Origin: Athripsodes cinereus
Taxonomy: Eukaryota; Arthropoda; Insecta; Trichoptera; Leptoceridae
Assembly (NCBI GenBank): GCA_947579605.1
Contig: OX388324.1
Span: 21,149,746 to 21,213,745, forward strand
Reading direction: 5' to 3'
Length of the DNA stretch: 64,000 bases
In this document: one piece after another, positions 11,600 to 22,174 of the stretch
Numbering within the stretch: position 1 is the stretch's first letter
How the letters are laid out: the number at the start of each line of letters is the position of its first letter
Made by a program: the position numbers and the translations under genes
Notes under the pieces: model-generated
Told to the model about the DNA's origin: nothing
Seen by the model: only the letters and a program-made list of their open reading frames with translations
The model's database searches: none

Positions 11600-12597
11600 A
11601 ATTTTAATTAAATAAATATTTAATTAAACACACTGTTTGATTTCCACTATGTAAGATATTTAAACCTTGTGTAGTGTTATACTTGAGAATCAATATATTT
11701 TTTTAATTTATTTAAAATAAAAATAAAAAAAAATAAAAAATAAAATAACATAAATTTATATAAATACACGCTGTTTCCAAGTGCTTGTTATAATTTTTGG
11801 CATTTTGAATATTTTTGAACGCATTTTACAATACTCATTTAAAAACATTCAAAATGTCTCCAAACAGGTACTTAGTTAATCCTCCAGAAGAATCGATAAA
11901 AAATTAACTTTTCGGCATACGATGTACGCGTAGTTTGATGTAAATATAAATAAAAAATAAAAATATCTCATAAAAAACATCGTCAACTTTTAAGAATTGA
12001 TTTGCGATTTTTTGTCTTTTACAGAACACTCCAAACTTTACAGTCTAAACTGAAGTTTCCATTCTGCTATGTATATTTTACGAGTAGAATATAGAAATCG
12101 GGAAATAGGTGTGAAAAAATATAAACATACCCAGCAATATTGATTTTCTTGTTGTATGGAAATTAAAAGTTCATAAAAAAATATTTAAATTCAATGAAAA
12201 TCATTGAATTTATTATCTTTTTACTAGTCTCTCTATCTTCCTCTCTATATGGGAAACAGATATGCGAGTAAGGTGAAAAGTGAGTTGTTAGAGGGAGAGG
12301 GATCATTTCATTTCAGAACCCTCAGGGCAGCATTTAAATTCTTCACTGAAGTGTAACGTATCGATATTTTAAACCGCATAATTTATATCTTTTATATTAC
12401 AATAATAAAAATTATAATTCTATTCACAGCTTCTGTTAACCCCACCCTCCTCCTGAATCCGTCCCTGTTCACTCCTCACGTGAGAACGGGGTGACCACAT
12501 TTTATTTTATTAATAAATTATCATTTGATACCACATGATTTTTATATAAATATTAACCATAAAATACAGTTTCAAAAACAATGTTTAATTCAAATTC
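11600..12597. other. Intronic, no gene recognised
   Basis: AT-rich. A/T homopolymers lie at 11700-11760. A slightly GC-richer block at 12420-12490 (CCCACCCTCCTCCTGAATCC, ACTCCTCACGTGAGAACGGG) has no recognised homology. Confidence 0.5.
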
Positions 12598-13101
12598 AAT
12601 TTATTTATTTCAATCATATACGGCGTGAGCCTTTAACATGTTTATAAATTATGACAGATAACAACAACAACAACAAAAAACATTCGTACACAATCACACA
12701 GGTACATTACAAATTCATACGTAGAGATCAAAATAATAATAATCAATAAAAAAATGTCTATATAATAAGTCAGTTATGGAGTGTCAGAATGAAATAGTAA
12801 TTAAGTATATAAACCACTGATAACAGCAGGTCAAAGAAAGAAAATTTAAATTTAAATGGGGTAATATACAATTCGATAATGAGCTATCTCATAAGATGAG
12901 TTATAGTCTCAAATATAATTCAATATATTAATATAATAACAGCGATAATAAGGATTTAGAATGTCAATTGATAAAAATAAATAAATATATTAACAAGACA
13001 GTCAGACATAAATCAATATTAACAATAAACAAATCAATAAAAACAGAAATCCAATTGTTGTCATTCATCCAACAAACTAATGATTGCCCAATAATGTCAG
13101 T

Positions 13102-13280
13102 TTACATATTTTGAAAATAATAATTAGTTACGTCAGTTTTGTATTTCTGAAAACTGTCGGCAGTGATGTCAGTACAGTCGCCCACCAAGTTACCCAGCCT
13201 ATGTATTCGAACCATCGGTGAGTGAAACAAATAATTGTTTCTCACGCTTTGTTCGCGAAAAAGTACCGACTGTCTTGTGC
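13102..13280 (-). pseudogene. LINE C-terminal fragment (FQKYKTDV family)
   Basis: The minus strand reads RNNYLFHSPMVRIHRLGNLV, then DITADSFQKYKTDVTNYYF and a stop. It closely matches the plus-strand copy at 28535-28960 (RNNYLYYSPLIRIHRLANQV, FADNFQKYKTDVVNYL). The CGCCGTAT tail of the same family follows at 12598-12665, so 12598-13330 is the 3' end of one 5'-truncated LINE. Confidence 0.75.
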
Positions 13281-13394
13281 ATCAATTTAATCAAATTAGT
13301 TTTTTTATCTCAAATATGATAAAAACGCTGACAAATTTTATATAAGCAGAATACAAATACGTATATCATCATCATCGCCCTCAACGATCCTCTT

Positions 13395-13659
13395 GGGAGC
13401 ACCGGGCAGAAACCAGCCTCCTCCATTCAGAGCGCCTCTGTGCCAATCGCGTCACCTCTTTCTACGACATTCCCTGCGCTCTGATGTCGTTGTCATAGGA
13501 ACGGTGTATCGTGAAAGAGGGACGCCCGGGCCGAAAGAACCCTTGCGGATGGAAGAACAGTTCTCTTTTTGGCCAACTATCATTGGGCATTCTCAGAACA
13601 TGACCTAGCCAGGACCATCGTCTCTTCTGCATCACATATAGGTACATATGCAAATACAA
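13395..13659 (-). pseudogene. LINE C-terminal fragment (GHVLRMP / FTIHR family)
   Basis: The minus strand reads KRRWSWLGHVLRMPNDSWPK, then FRPGRPSFTIHRSYDNDIRA. After one in-frame stop it continues VTRLAQRRSEWRRLVSA. The 'WLGHVLRM...GRP...RRSEWRRLVSAL' layout is the common C-terminal tail of LINE endonuclease-reverse transcriptases. The ending cuts off near the cysteine-serine pair. Relatives lie at 34912, 37165, 39205 and 63623. Confidence 0.75.
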
Positions 13660-14020
13660 AACTTTTTATCATTAAAATCAACCTTGAAATGTCAAATGGG
13701 TTGTAATCATTGCAATTATGGTAGATATAAGATTTGATATTATTAATTAATTTATTTTATTCTTCTTGCATATCATCATTCATTATTGAATAATGGTCAC
13801 CCTGTTTGATCACAAATTCAGTTGATATAAATCACAGAGCCTAACTGGGTGTCACATTTTATGCTAATCGGTATTTTTGAACTATAAATCTTAAAAGATT
13901 TGCACCCATACATTATCTCTAGAGTGGCTATACATAATATATGTTTGTAGTTGTAGATGCATAAATCTCGTCTCCTACCTATATAATATAATTATGAAAA
14001 ATTTGTGCTGGGTCAGAATT

Positions 14021-14545
14021 CGCGCCACCTCTTCCAACGACATTCCCTGCGTTCTGCTGTCGTTGTCATAGAAACGGTGTATAGTGAAAGAGGGACGTTT
14101 GGGCCGACGGAACCCTTGCAGACGGAAGAACAGTGCTCTTTTTGTCAACTATCATTGGGCACTTTTAGAACAGGACCATCTACATTACATTACATTACAT
14201 TACAATTAGAACTCACATAATTGTTTCATATTTCAAATTTGTGACAATTAGAAATGCATTAATTTTTTTTTAATAGTTAAATTAAATTTATAAAATATAT
14301 TAAAATTTGATCATAACAATAAATAAATTTATAAAAAAAAACTGAAAATGCGCCCTTGCGGTGGTTTGTACCATAAAACGGCGCTCAATAAATTGTCCAG
14401 ATTATTATTATTATTAGTGTATCTACATTTATATGTAAAATATGGAGATTGACTAGCTTATGCCACGTCTTTCGAATGAGTGCTTTCAACAACCTACTCA
14501 AAAGCTTCCAGAGGAGTAGAGACCTAGGTATATATGAATGAACAA
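14021..14545. repeat. Spacer block B between the two A repeats
   Basis: It matches about 34979-35504 (offset 20958). It begins inside another copy of the FTIHR-family LINE tail and then holds an (ACATT)n run at about 14168-14200, A/T-rich DNA, and a block GCCCTTGCGGTGGTTTGTAC. It ends at the start of the next CGCCGTAT tail. At the distant copy the similarity carries on to about 35625, past an expanded CAA run. Confidence 0.85.
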
Positions 14546-15968
14546 AATTTATTTATTTCAATCATATACGGCGTGAGCCTTTAACATGTTTATAAATTAT
14601 GACAGATAACAACAACAACAACAAAAAACATTCGTACACAATCACACAGGTACATTACAAATTCATACGTAGAGATCAAAATAATAATAATCAATAAAAA
14701 AATGTCTATATAATAAGTCAGTTATGGAGTGTCAGAATGAAATAGTAATTAAGTATATAAACCACTGATAACAGCAGGTCAAAGAAAGAAAATTTAAATT
14801 TAAATGGGGTAATATACAATTCGATAATGAGCTATCTCATAAGATGAGTTATAGTCTCAAATATAATTCAATATATTAATATAATAACAGCGATAATAAG
14901 GATTTAGAATGTCAATTGATAAAAATAAATAAATATATTAACAAGACAGTCAGACATAAATCAATATTAACAATAAACAAATCAATAAAAACAGAAATCC
15001 AATTGTTGTCATTCATCCAACAAACTAATGATTGCCCAATAATGTCAGTTTACATATTTTGAAAATAATAATTAGTTACGTCAGTTTTGTATTTCTGAAA
15101 ACTGTCGGCAGTGATGTCAGTACAGTCGCCCACCAAGTTACCCAGCCTATGTATTCGAACCATCGGTGAGTGAAACAAATAATTGTTTCTCACGCTTTGT
15201 TCGCGAAAAAGTACCGACTGTCTTGTGCATCAATTTAATCAAATTAGTTTTTTTATCTCAAATATGATAAAAACGCTGACAAATTTTATATAAGCAGAAT
15301 ACAAATACGTATATCATCATCATCGCCCTCAACGATCCTCTTGGGAGCACCGGGCAGAAACCAGCCTCCTCCATTCAGAGCGCCTCTGTGCCAATCGCGT
15401 CACCTCTTTCTACGACATTCCCTGCGCTCTGATGTCGTTGTCATAGGAACGGTGTATCGTGAAAGAGGGACGCCCGGGCCGAAAGAACCCTTGCGGATGG
15501 AAGAACAGTTCTCTTTTTGGCCAACTATCATTGGGCATTCTCAGAACATGACCTAGCCAGGACCATCGTCTCTTCTGCATCACATATAGGTACATATGCA
15601 AATACAAAACTTTTTATCATTAAAATCAACCTTGAAATGTCAAATGGGTTGTAATCATTGCAATTATGGTAGATATAAGATTTGATATTATTAATTAATT
15701 TATTTTATTCTTCTTGCATATCATCATTCATTATTGAATAATGGTCACCCTGTTTGATCACAAATTCAGTTGATATAAATCACAGAGCCTAACTGGGTGT
15801 CACATTTTATGCTAATCGGTATTTTTGAACTATAAATCTTAAAAGATTTGCACCCATACATTATCTCTAGAGTGGCTATACATAATATATGTTTGTAGTT
15901 GTAGATGCATAAATCTCGTCTCCTACCTATATAATATAATTATGAAAAATTTGTGCTGGGTCAGAATT
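14546..15968. repeat. Direct repeat A, copy 2 (1423 bp)
   Basis: This is the second copy of 12598-14020. It carries the same two minus-strand LINE C-termini, at 15050-15228 and 15343-15607, including the same internal stop. After TCAGAATT at 15968 it leaves the repeat and enters unrelated sequence (TGCGTAGAAAAAGTG), which marks the right edge of the duplication. Confidence 0.9.
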
Positions 15969-17097
15969 TGCGTAGAAAAAGTGTCAACTGCGAAAGATTT
16001 ACAATGTTTTTTAAAACATTTGTGGTTTCCCGGTCAAAGCCTCTTTTTGTTTTTAATAATAAGTTTAAAAACAATGATTGTAAAGTAACTTTTCTATTTT
16101 TAAATGAACTGCACATAATAACTATGTACATTATTCATAGTAGATCAGATAATGGCTTTATAATGAATTTCTTTTGTAGTACTATATAAGCAGATGAATA
16201 GTTGTAAACAGTTCAGATTGATAATGACCTGATAAGTGGAAGGACGTCTCTCTAGTGATCAATAACTTAAAGTAGAAGGAAACACTTGTTTAAATTACCT
16301 AATAAGATTATATTTAATTCATTAGAGTATGTGAACCTTCAGTTCCACGTGAAATATTCATCCTTGAACTCCAACAGAAAATTACCTGGAAGGTACCTAG
16401 TAGGTATTATTAAAATCTTCTTCAATTCTGACGTAAAACAAAGTATTGATGATTTATTTATAGAATTTATGGGGGTTTTGTTTTGTGGGTTTGAATATAA
16501 TGATTATTAATTGAGAAAATAAAATATTATCACAGATTCACCGTGTATATATTTTTACCAACTCCATATAAACTAACAGAAGGTTATGCAAATAAAAGAT
16601 AATTAATCAATCTGATTCCAATATGCATAAAATGAGTAGTTGTGATCATTAAAGGAACGAAATGAAAGATTGGTTTTACTTGCATAAAAATCACTATCAC
16701 AAATTTTATTCTCCAAGAAAAAGTATAAGTTAACAATAAGATTAGTAGATGGATTAGTACTTAAAACTAGAAGATGTTATCTGTCTAACTTCCAGAGCGG
16801 ATCTGATCTCCCTCTGATAAACTATTCTCTCTACAAGCTCCAACCATCAATCACATTAATTACAAAGGAAATTTTCATCGCCCTCTATTTGGAATATCTG
16901 AAAGTTCTAACTGGCTAGATAACTAAAGTTAATATCAGAAATTTGCTATCTCTCACATGCTTCTCGAAATTCCGGATAGATGGCGCGCCACAAATTCAAT
17001 CAACGCCAAAATACAAAAAATTTGAAAATACATATTGACAGAAATAATACACATAATCACAAAATTATGCGTATTACATCAACAAACTGAAAAATAA
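15969..17097. other. Intronic, no gene recognised
   Basis: Open frames at 15953-16189 and 16286-16510 have no recognisable domain and AT-driven composition. The word AGGACGTCTCTCT near 16241 resembles part of the hairpin family seen at 63840. Nothing else stands out. Confidence 0.5.
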
Positions 17098-17260
17098 AAC
17101 AGGTGTTTTATTCTACTAAAGATTTTATTTTGTGTAAATCTCACAAAATAAAATCTTTAGTAGAATAAAACACCTGTTATATTTTTCGATATGGAATTCT
17201 ACTACCTAAACACCGACACAGTGAATCAACAAACTGCTTTAATCTGTTAATTGCTTCAGA
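17098..17260. mobile_element. Perfect 37-bp-arm hairpin with GATTCTACTACC flank
   Basis: The left arm 17098-17134 and right arm 17142-17178 are exact reverse complements around a 7-base loop (TAAATCT). The sequence ATTCTACTACCTAAACACCG follows directly. That flank recurs after hairpin-like sequence at 30650 and 63898, and in reverse at 28031-28066. The constant order hairpin then flank suggests a small foldback element family. A perfect hairpin in neutral DNA implies recent origin or conversion. Confidence 0.7.
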
Positions 17261-17649
17261 ATATTTTAAGTATATTTATTCCTTGTGTATGTTTCATAAT
17301 CATCTATTTTAAAATTATTGAATAAACTGAACTTGTGAAATGTCTATTCTCTCACTGCAGTCTTATTTTTTAGTAAAGCAAATACATCCTTGTTATAATT
17401 CCTTTTTTTTTACGCGGCGGCAGAACTGCCATCAACATTTCTCAGCATTATACAACCAGATAAGTCTCCATATGATCAGTCATGGTCACACAAAAACTTA
17501 ACAGTCTAATGCCCGGAAAAATTTACCTCTCCAGATATACAGGATATCAAAGGATTAGGCTCAAAACGCGGGATCAAAATACCAGCATTGTGCCTGAAAT
17601 ATCTGTGTTCAAAAACTTTTTTACAATATTACAAGTTTTTATTATAATA

Positions 17650-18105
17650 GATTTTTAATTTTAATGTACAAATTAACCGGTAAATCTAATTTTTGTAAAA
17701 TTTTTTTTAAAGATTTCGGAGTTACCCCTGTAGCTGACATGACTAAAGGTATTATATAAACGGACTTAGAATGCCAAATTTTTTTTATTTCTCCTGCTAG
17801 TTCTGTATATTTACGTATTTTTTCTGCGACGGTTGTTTGTATATTATGTGTATTTGGGACAGCGATGTCTATAAGGTACGTTATTTTATTACGTTTATCA
17901 TGTAATACTAAATCGGGTCTATTATGATGTATTTGTCTATCTGTTATTATTGTTTTGTCATAATAGAGCCTGTAATTTTGATTTTCTTAAACCGGTTCCG
18001 GGTTGTATTTATAATAAGGTATTACATTTTGTGAGTTTAAAAGATTATGTTTAATTGCTAAATTTTGATGTATTACTTTTGCGACATGATTAGTTTTTTA
18101 TTGCT
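17650..18105 (-). pseudogene. Retroelement C-terminal region with RPD...LID motif
   Basis: The minus-strand frame reads NHVAKVIHQNLAIKHNLLN, then YYKYNPEPV and a stop, LYYDKTIITDRQIHHNRPDL, TYLIDIAVPNTHNIQTTVAE, and KIWHSKSVYIIPLVMSATG ending near VTPKSLKKILQKLDLP. This is the conserved C-terminal region of a widespread insect retroelement reverse-transcriptase protein. The RPD and later ID residues, with Lys-rich spacing, look like a PD-(D/E)XK-type endonuclease region. One in-frame stop, no start and an A/T-rich end show a dead fragment. I am confident of the retroelement origin, less of the clade. Confidence 0.7.
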
Positions 18106-18784
18106 GTGGATTTTTTTATTTGCTTAAATGAAATATTTTTTACACTTTGGCACGGTGGTAAAGTGACCCTTTACATCTTTCTAGTACCGAAGAAAAAAAT
18201 TATGTGTCAATATTTTTATTTATTATTGTCCCTTAACTTTTCAATATTTTTTTTGTACATAATAATTATCGTGTAAACGTTTTAACTAAATAAAATAAGT
18301 TATTTTAGTGGAAAGTTCAGTATTTCATTAATTTTATTTTACATAAATTACATAATAATAAATATAAGATTCCACAGTGTGAGTCACAAAACATTTGAAA
18401 AGTTATTAATAATATGCAGAACTTGTCACTTATTTTGGAAAGTTGTTGATGGCGCATCACTGGAGCTTTACAATATTATTATTACATTGTGTTTGCATAA
18501 CATAATAATTATGCAACACTTCACAGTTTTACGAAGCTCAAATGTTTACATGTAGATACTTCGTTCAATGTTATAAACCTTGTTAGTGATAATATTATTA
18601 TTTCAGATTCATTCATTATTCATCACGTCGCAGAGAAGATGTTTGCTCTAAAAATTTATTATAAATAAGTAAATTATTATTCTAACACATTAATAATTCA
18701 TCTCAAATAACGTCATGTCCCATAAACCTGAAGATTGAGACACAACCTTCAATATTGCGATGGAACTGTGTCACCTATAATATT

Positions 18785-19125
18785 ATTACTGGCTGACCTG
18801 GCAAGCGTTGTTTTGTCATAAATATATTATTTCTTGATCACTAATACCTACCACTATTAAAAAATAGGGGTTGATGGTAGAAGGGTGAAAATTTAGGCTG
18901 TATGTATTTTTAAATGCCTCACCATAGAAAAATAAAAATAAATGTCCAAAAAAATGTTATCGGGGTGGACCACTCTTAACTTTTAAGGGCATAAAAAATA
19001 GAAGTTGGCCGATTCTTAGACCTAGCCGATAAGCACACAAATATTCATCAAAATCGGTCCAGCCGTTTCGGAGGAGTATGATAACAAACACCGATACACG
19101 AGAATTTCATTTATTAGATTAGAAT
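18785..19125 (+). mobile_element. Widespread insect repeat (CGTTTCGGAGG family)
   Basis: It starts CTGACCTGGCAAGCGTTGTT and contains GGGGTTGATGGTAGAAGGGT, GGGGTGGACCACTCTTAACT and ATCAAAATCGGTCCAGCCG before TTTCGGAGGAGTATG. It ends with AATTTCATTTATTAGATTAG. These phrases mark a very common lepidopteran interspersed repeat. Its class (Helitron-like or LINE-derived) I leave open. No open frame remains. A related start (TAACCCGGCATCGCTCGGGT) occurs at 55014. Confidence 0.6.
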
Positions 19126-19275
19126 AATTTACTTATTATAAACCTAATTTCTTTGTGAAGTCATCGGAATAGTTTATTTTTTATAATAAATATCTTTATC
19201 TTTCAAAACACTCACCAATACACACTCACAAACATTAGTAAAAAAGTTTGTTTACTCTTTTATTTAAGTTTTCTA

Positions 19276-19441
19276 GTGTAGGTATTACGAATGGTTGGAG
19301 TCATAAAACTTTACAAATACCACTAAAAAAATTACGCGCGACCAAGGTTTTGACAGGATACCTGTTGAAACCTTTGTTGCACATAGATTTTTTTTTAGTG
19401 GTATAAGTAAAGTTTTATGACTCCAAATATTCGTAATAATG
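19276..19441. mobile_element. Foldback element
   Basis: The left arm (TTACGAAT..GGAGTCATAAAACTTTAC, TACCACTAAAAAAA) is mirrored on the right (TTTTTTTAGTGGTATAAGTA, AAGTTTTATGACTCC, ATTCGTAAT). The inner part also pairs: CAAGGTTTTGACAGG against TGTTGAAACCTTTG. It would fold into one long hairpin, and no gene lies inside. Confidence 0.7.
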
Positions 19442-19503
19442 TTTAGAAGCTACCACAATGATACCGTCAAATCAATGAATAATGTGTTTTCTAGTGTTCC
19501 TAT

Positions 19504-19524
19504 AGGTAGATAGATAGATAGATA
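19504..19524. repeat. (TAGA)n microsatellite
   Basis: About five copies of a TAGA/GATA unit beside unremarkable intronic DNA. Confidence 0.9.
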
Positions 19525-20031
19525 GGCAAAACTTTACTGACCATTATTTTACACAAATACATAAACAATAAAATACAACATTACAAAACGTGACAATTAA
19601 CAAAATTAGGCCAAAAGGTACTGTTTAACATAACATCAGTATGAAAAATCGTAAGCCGAAAACAAAAAATATCAATAATTTTTATTCTGCGGTGATGAGC
19701 CATTTTGACACCCATCCAGAATGTCTTTCTTTAAACTCCATAATTGAGTGTTTTTTTTATTTAGGGTATCATAAACAACATTTCTTCATGGAATAACTCA
19801 CCCATTTCAAATATTTTTTCAATGAATCAGTATCATCATACTTATAACCTATATCTAGTTTATATAAATAATGGCTAGTCAATTGTTGTGAAAAATGCCA
19901 TGATGCCATATGTAGATATGTATATCTTGAATTTATTTCGCGATGAAATTTGTCCACATTTACCAAACAAAGTTTGTTTGGCAGGTGTGAACGCACTTAG
20001 TGGACAATATTTATGACAGATTTCATTATGT

Positions 20032-20062
20032 TAGATTTCATTATGAAACATAATGAAATCTA
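20032..20062. repeat. Perfect short hairpin
   Basis: TAGATTTCATTATG and its exact reverse complement are separated by AAA. A partial third copy (GATTTCATTATG) lies just upstream at 20019-20030. Confidence 0.85.
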
Positions 20063-20534
20063 GCAAGTTCAAACAATATTGAAGTTAAATTGCACAGAGT
20101 TTGTATTTTTTGAGTATTTTCTAGAAGAGCGCGTGATGTGCAATTTACTATCGCAACACTGAGAGGAATCAGCAAAAACTTGTATGATGAGACCGACACG
20201 AGACACTTGGGAAATCAAAGCAGAGAAGTTGCAACAATAATAGTACTCAGCAAATAATATCCTGAAAATCCTCGTGCAAGCAAAGCTAAAAACAGGATAT
20301 AGAATGGAAATGAGAAGAAGTTGTGTTGATGATGAAGCAAAGCAATAGGGGATATTAAAAATATATAGGTACTCTACTTAAAACAAAAAGTAAATCACAC
20401 TTATATTAAGTTGCATAACACAATGTTGCTCTTTTCAAACGTTCGTGGGTGTCTGAAGATGATTTACTATTTACGCGATAAAAAAAAAAAAAATCTTTGA
20501 GATAAACTTTAATACGCCCCAAATACTCTGATCT

Positions 20535-20672
20535 GTACACAATTGTTAGTTGGGTTAATTATAAGACATCGCATTTTAACGAATAATTTGTAATGATAAA
20601 ATTCTATGATATTGTTTTGATTTTTATTATTGTAAACAATGTACAGTGAAGAATAAAATAAATAAATAAATT
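20535..20672 (+). repeat. LINE-type 3' tail
   Basis: It ends AATGTACAGTGAAGAATAAA and then AATAAATAAATAAA. It matches 5840-6000, including the start block (TAGTTGGGTTAATTATAAGA and ACATCGCATT). No coding part remains. Confidence 0.5.
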
Positions 20673-21158
20673 ATGTGCTGTGTTGTAAAAATGAAATAGA
20701 TTGGCAGCGTGAAGATGCAAACCCGAAATTTTTCGATTGAAATTCTAAGACTCACCATCATATCACCTGCCATCTGCTTTTATTATTGATATCATTTTTA
20801 CTCCAGAAATACATCCCACTTTTTTCTTTAGTATGTGAACTCCTATAAAAATTAAGTTTTTTTTTTATAGCTTTGACATAACAATCAATATTGGAATTTA
20901 TTAGATTCTTCAAAAAAATGGTTCACTGATATTTCTGTGCTATCAAGTTTAAAACAAAATACAAATTAGTGATTTTTTGCAACTAATATGCTATTATCAA
21001 TATCCATGAGTAGAGCCTACCTGTTTATTATTTTATGGGTGTTTTTTGGATATATTCATTATTGTAATAAAAAATATATATTCCCAGATTTTCTTTTCCA
21101 TAAAGAGATACTGAAAGTTAACAGAGGTTTAAAAGATTCCCACGAGGCAAATTTGGGC

Positions 21159-21216
21159 GTCCAGCCATTACAGCTGGCCACTGGCGTCCAGCCATTACAG
21201 CTGGCCACTGTGGCCC
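21159..21216. repeat. 27-bp tandem duplication
   Basis: GCGTCCAGCCATTACAGCTG plus GCCACTG occurs twice in a row. It is GC-rich compared with its surroundings and lies at the end of an open frame (20988-21224) that I do not consider a gene. Confidence 0.85.
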
Positions 21217-21394
21217 ACCCGTGATTAAAAATTTATTGTTTGTAAGAGTGGATAAAAAGGAGTCCTTGACCACTGAAATATGCAAGTGTGTGGAGTCTTG
21301 TTTTTATATGTAGTTATATTTTCTTCTTATTTCACTTTTTTTTTTTAGATTTTATCACCTTCATGCAATTTGTCATTCGTGCTCAACAGTTTTA

Positions 21395-22008
21395 CTACAC
21401 AAGACAAAGAATCTCATCATATTATCAAACCAAAACAAGCATGTGAGTTGTATCAAGCAATATTGCTTACAGACGAGCCTGTCTAATATATTTTTTTACT
21501 ACAAAAGACAAAGAATCTCATCATATTATCAAACCAAAACAAGCATGTGAGTTGTATCAAGCAATATTGCTTACAGACGAGCCTGTCAAATATATTTTTT
21601 TACTACAAAAGACAAAGAATCTCATCATATTATCAAACCAAAACAAGCATGTGAGTTGTATCAAGCAATATTGCTTACAGACGAGCCTGTCTAATATATT
21701 TTTTTACTACAAAAGACAAAGAATCTCATCATATTATCAAACCAAAACAAGCATGTGAGTTGTATCAAGCAATATTGCTTACAGACGAGCCTGTCAAATA
21801 TATTTTTTTACTACAAAAGACAAAGAATCTCATCATATTATCAAACCAAAACAAGCATGTGAGTTGTATCAAGCAATATTGCTTACAGACGAGCCTGTCA
21901 AATATATTTTTTTACTACAAAAGACAAAGAATCTCATCATATTATCAAACCAAAACAAGCATGTGAGTTGTATCAAGCAATATTGCTAGACGAGCCTGTC
22001 TAATATAT
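21395..22008. repeat. Tandem array of a 104-bp unit, about 5.9 copies
   Basis: The word ATGTGAGTTGTATCAAGC recurs at steps of about 104 from 21440 to 21960. Each unit holds the perfect palindrome AAGCAATATTGCTT and the phrase AGACGAGCCTGTC. Units 1, 3 and 6 have CTAATAT and units 2, 4 and 5 have CAAATAT after that phrase, hinting that a two-unit block was copied. The last unit lost TTAC in the palindrome arm. Near identity implies recent expansion. Open frames of 68 residues inside it are products of the periodicity. Confidence 0.92.
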
Positions 22009-22174
22009 TTTTTTTAAATTGTATTATTAAATTTTTTTTTTTTTTTTTTTTTATTATTGGCGATGCATCCTTGTTTGGATGATTTCCGCCATTTATAATC
22101 ATGGGTTTATTGTTTCAGGTTATACCTATAGATTAAACTAATTAGTTCAATAATGAGCAAAAGTGATCAATTTT

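Larger units (their letters stand above)
12598..14020. repeat. Direct repeat A, copy 1 (1423 bp)
   Basis: Identical, as far as I can read, to 14546-15968 with a constant offset of 1948 bases and no indel. It contains on the minus strand a LINE tail (12598-12665), the LINE C-terminal frame 13102-13280 and a second LINE C-terminal frame (13395-13659). The repeat ends at TCAGAATT. With the 525-bp block after it, it forms a 1948-bp unit present 1.73 times. Such identity means a very recent duplication, or an assembly duplication. Confidence 0.9.

Noticed and set aside
13393..13608. 71-residue plus-strand frame present in two identical copies
   Set aside because: Copying comes from the 1948-bp duplication; the protein signal (GHVLRMP...EWRRLVSA) is on the minus strand.
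12598..15968. LTR retrotransposon with 1423-bp LTRs
   Set aside because: The repeats do not begin TG and end CA, contain unrelated LINE relics, and the 525-bp interior has no gag-pol, primer-binding site or polypurine tract.
21395..22008. CRISPR-like regular spacing
   Set aside because: The whole 104-bp unit repeats without unique spacers, so it is a plain tandem array; the sequence is also clearly eukaryotic.
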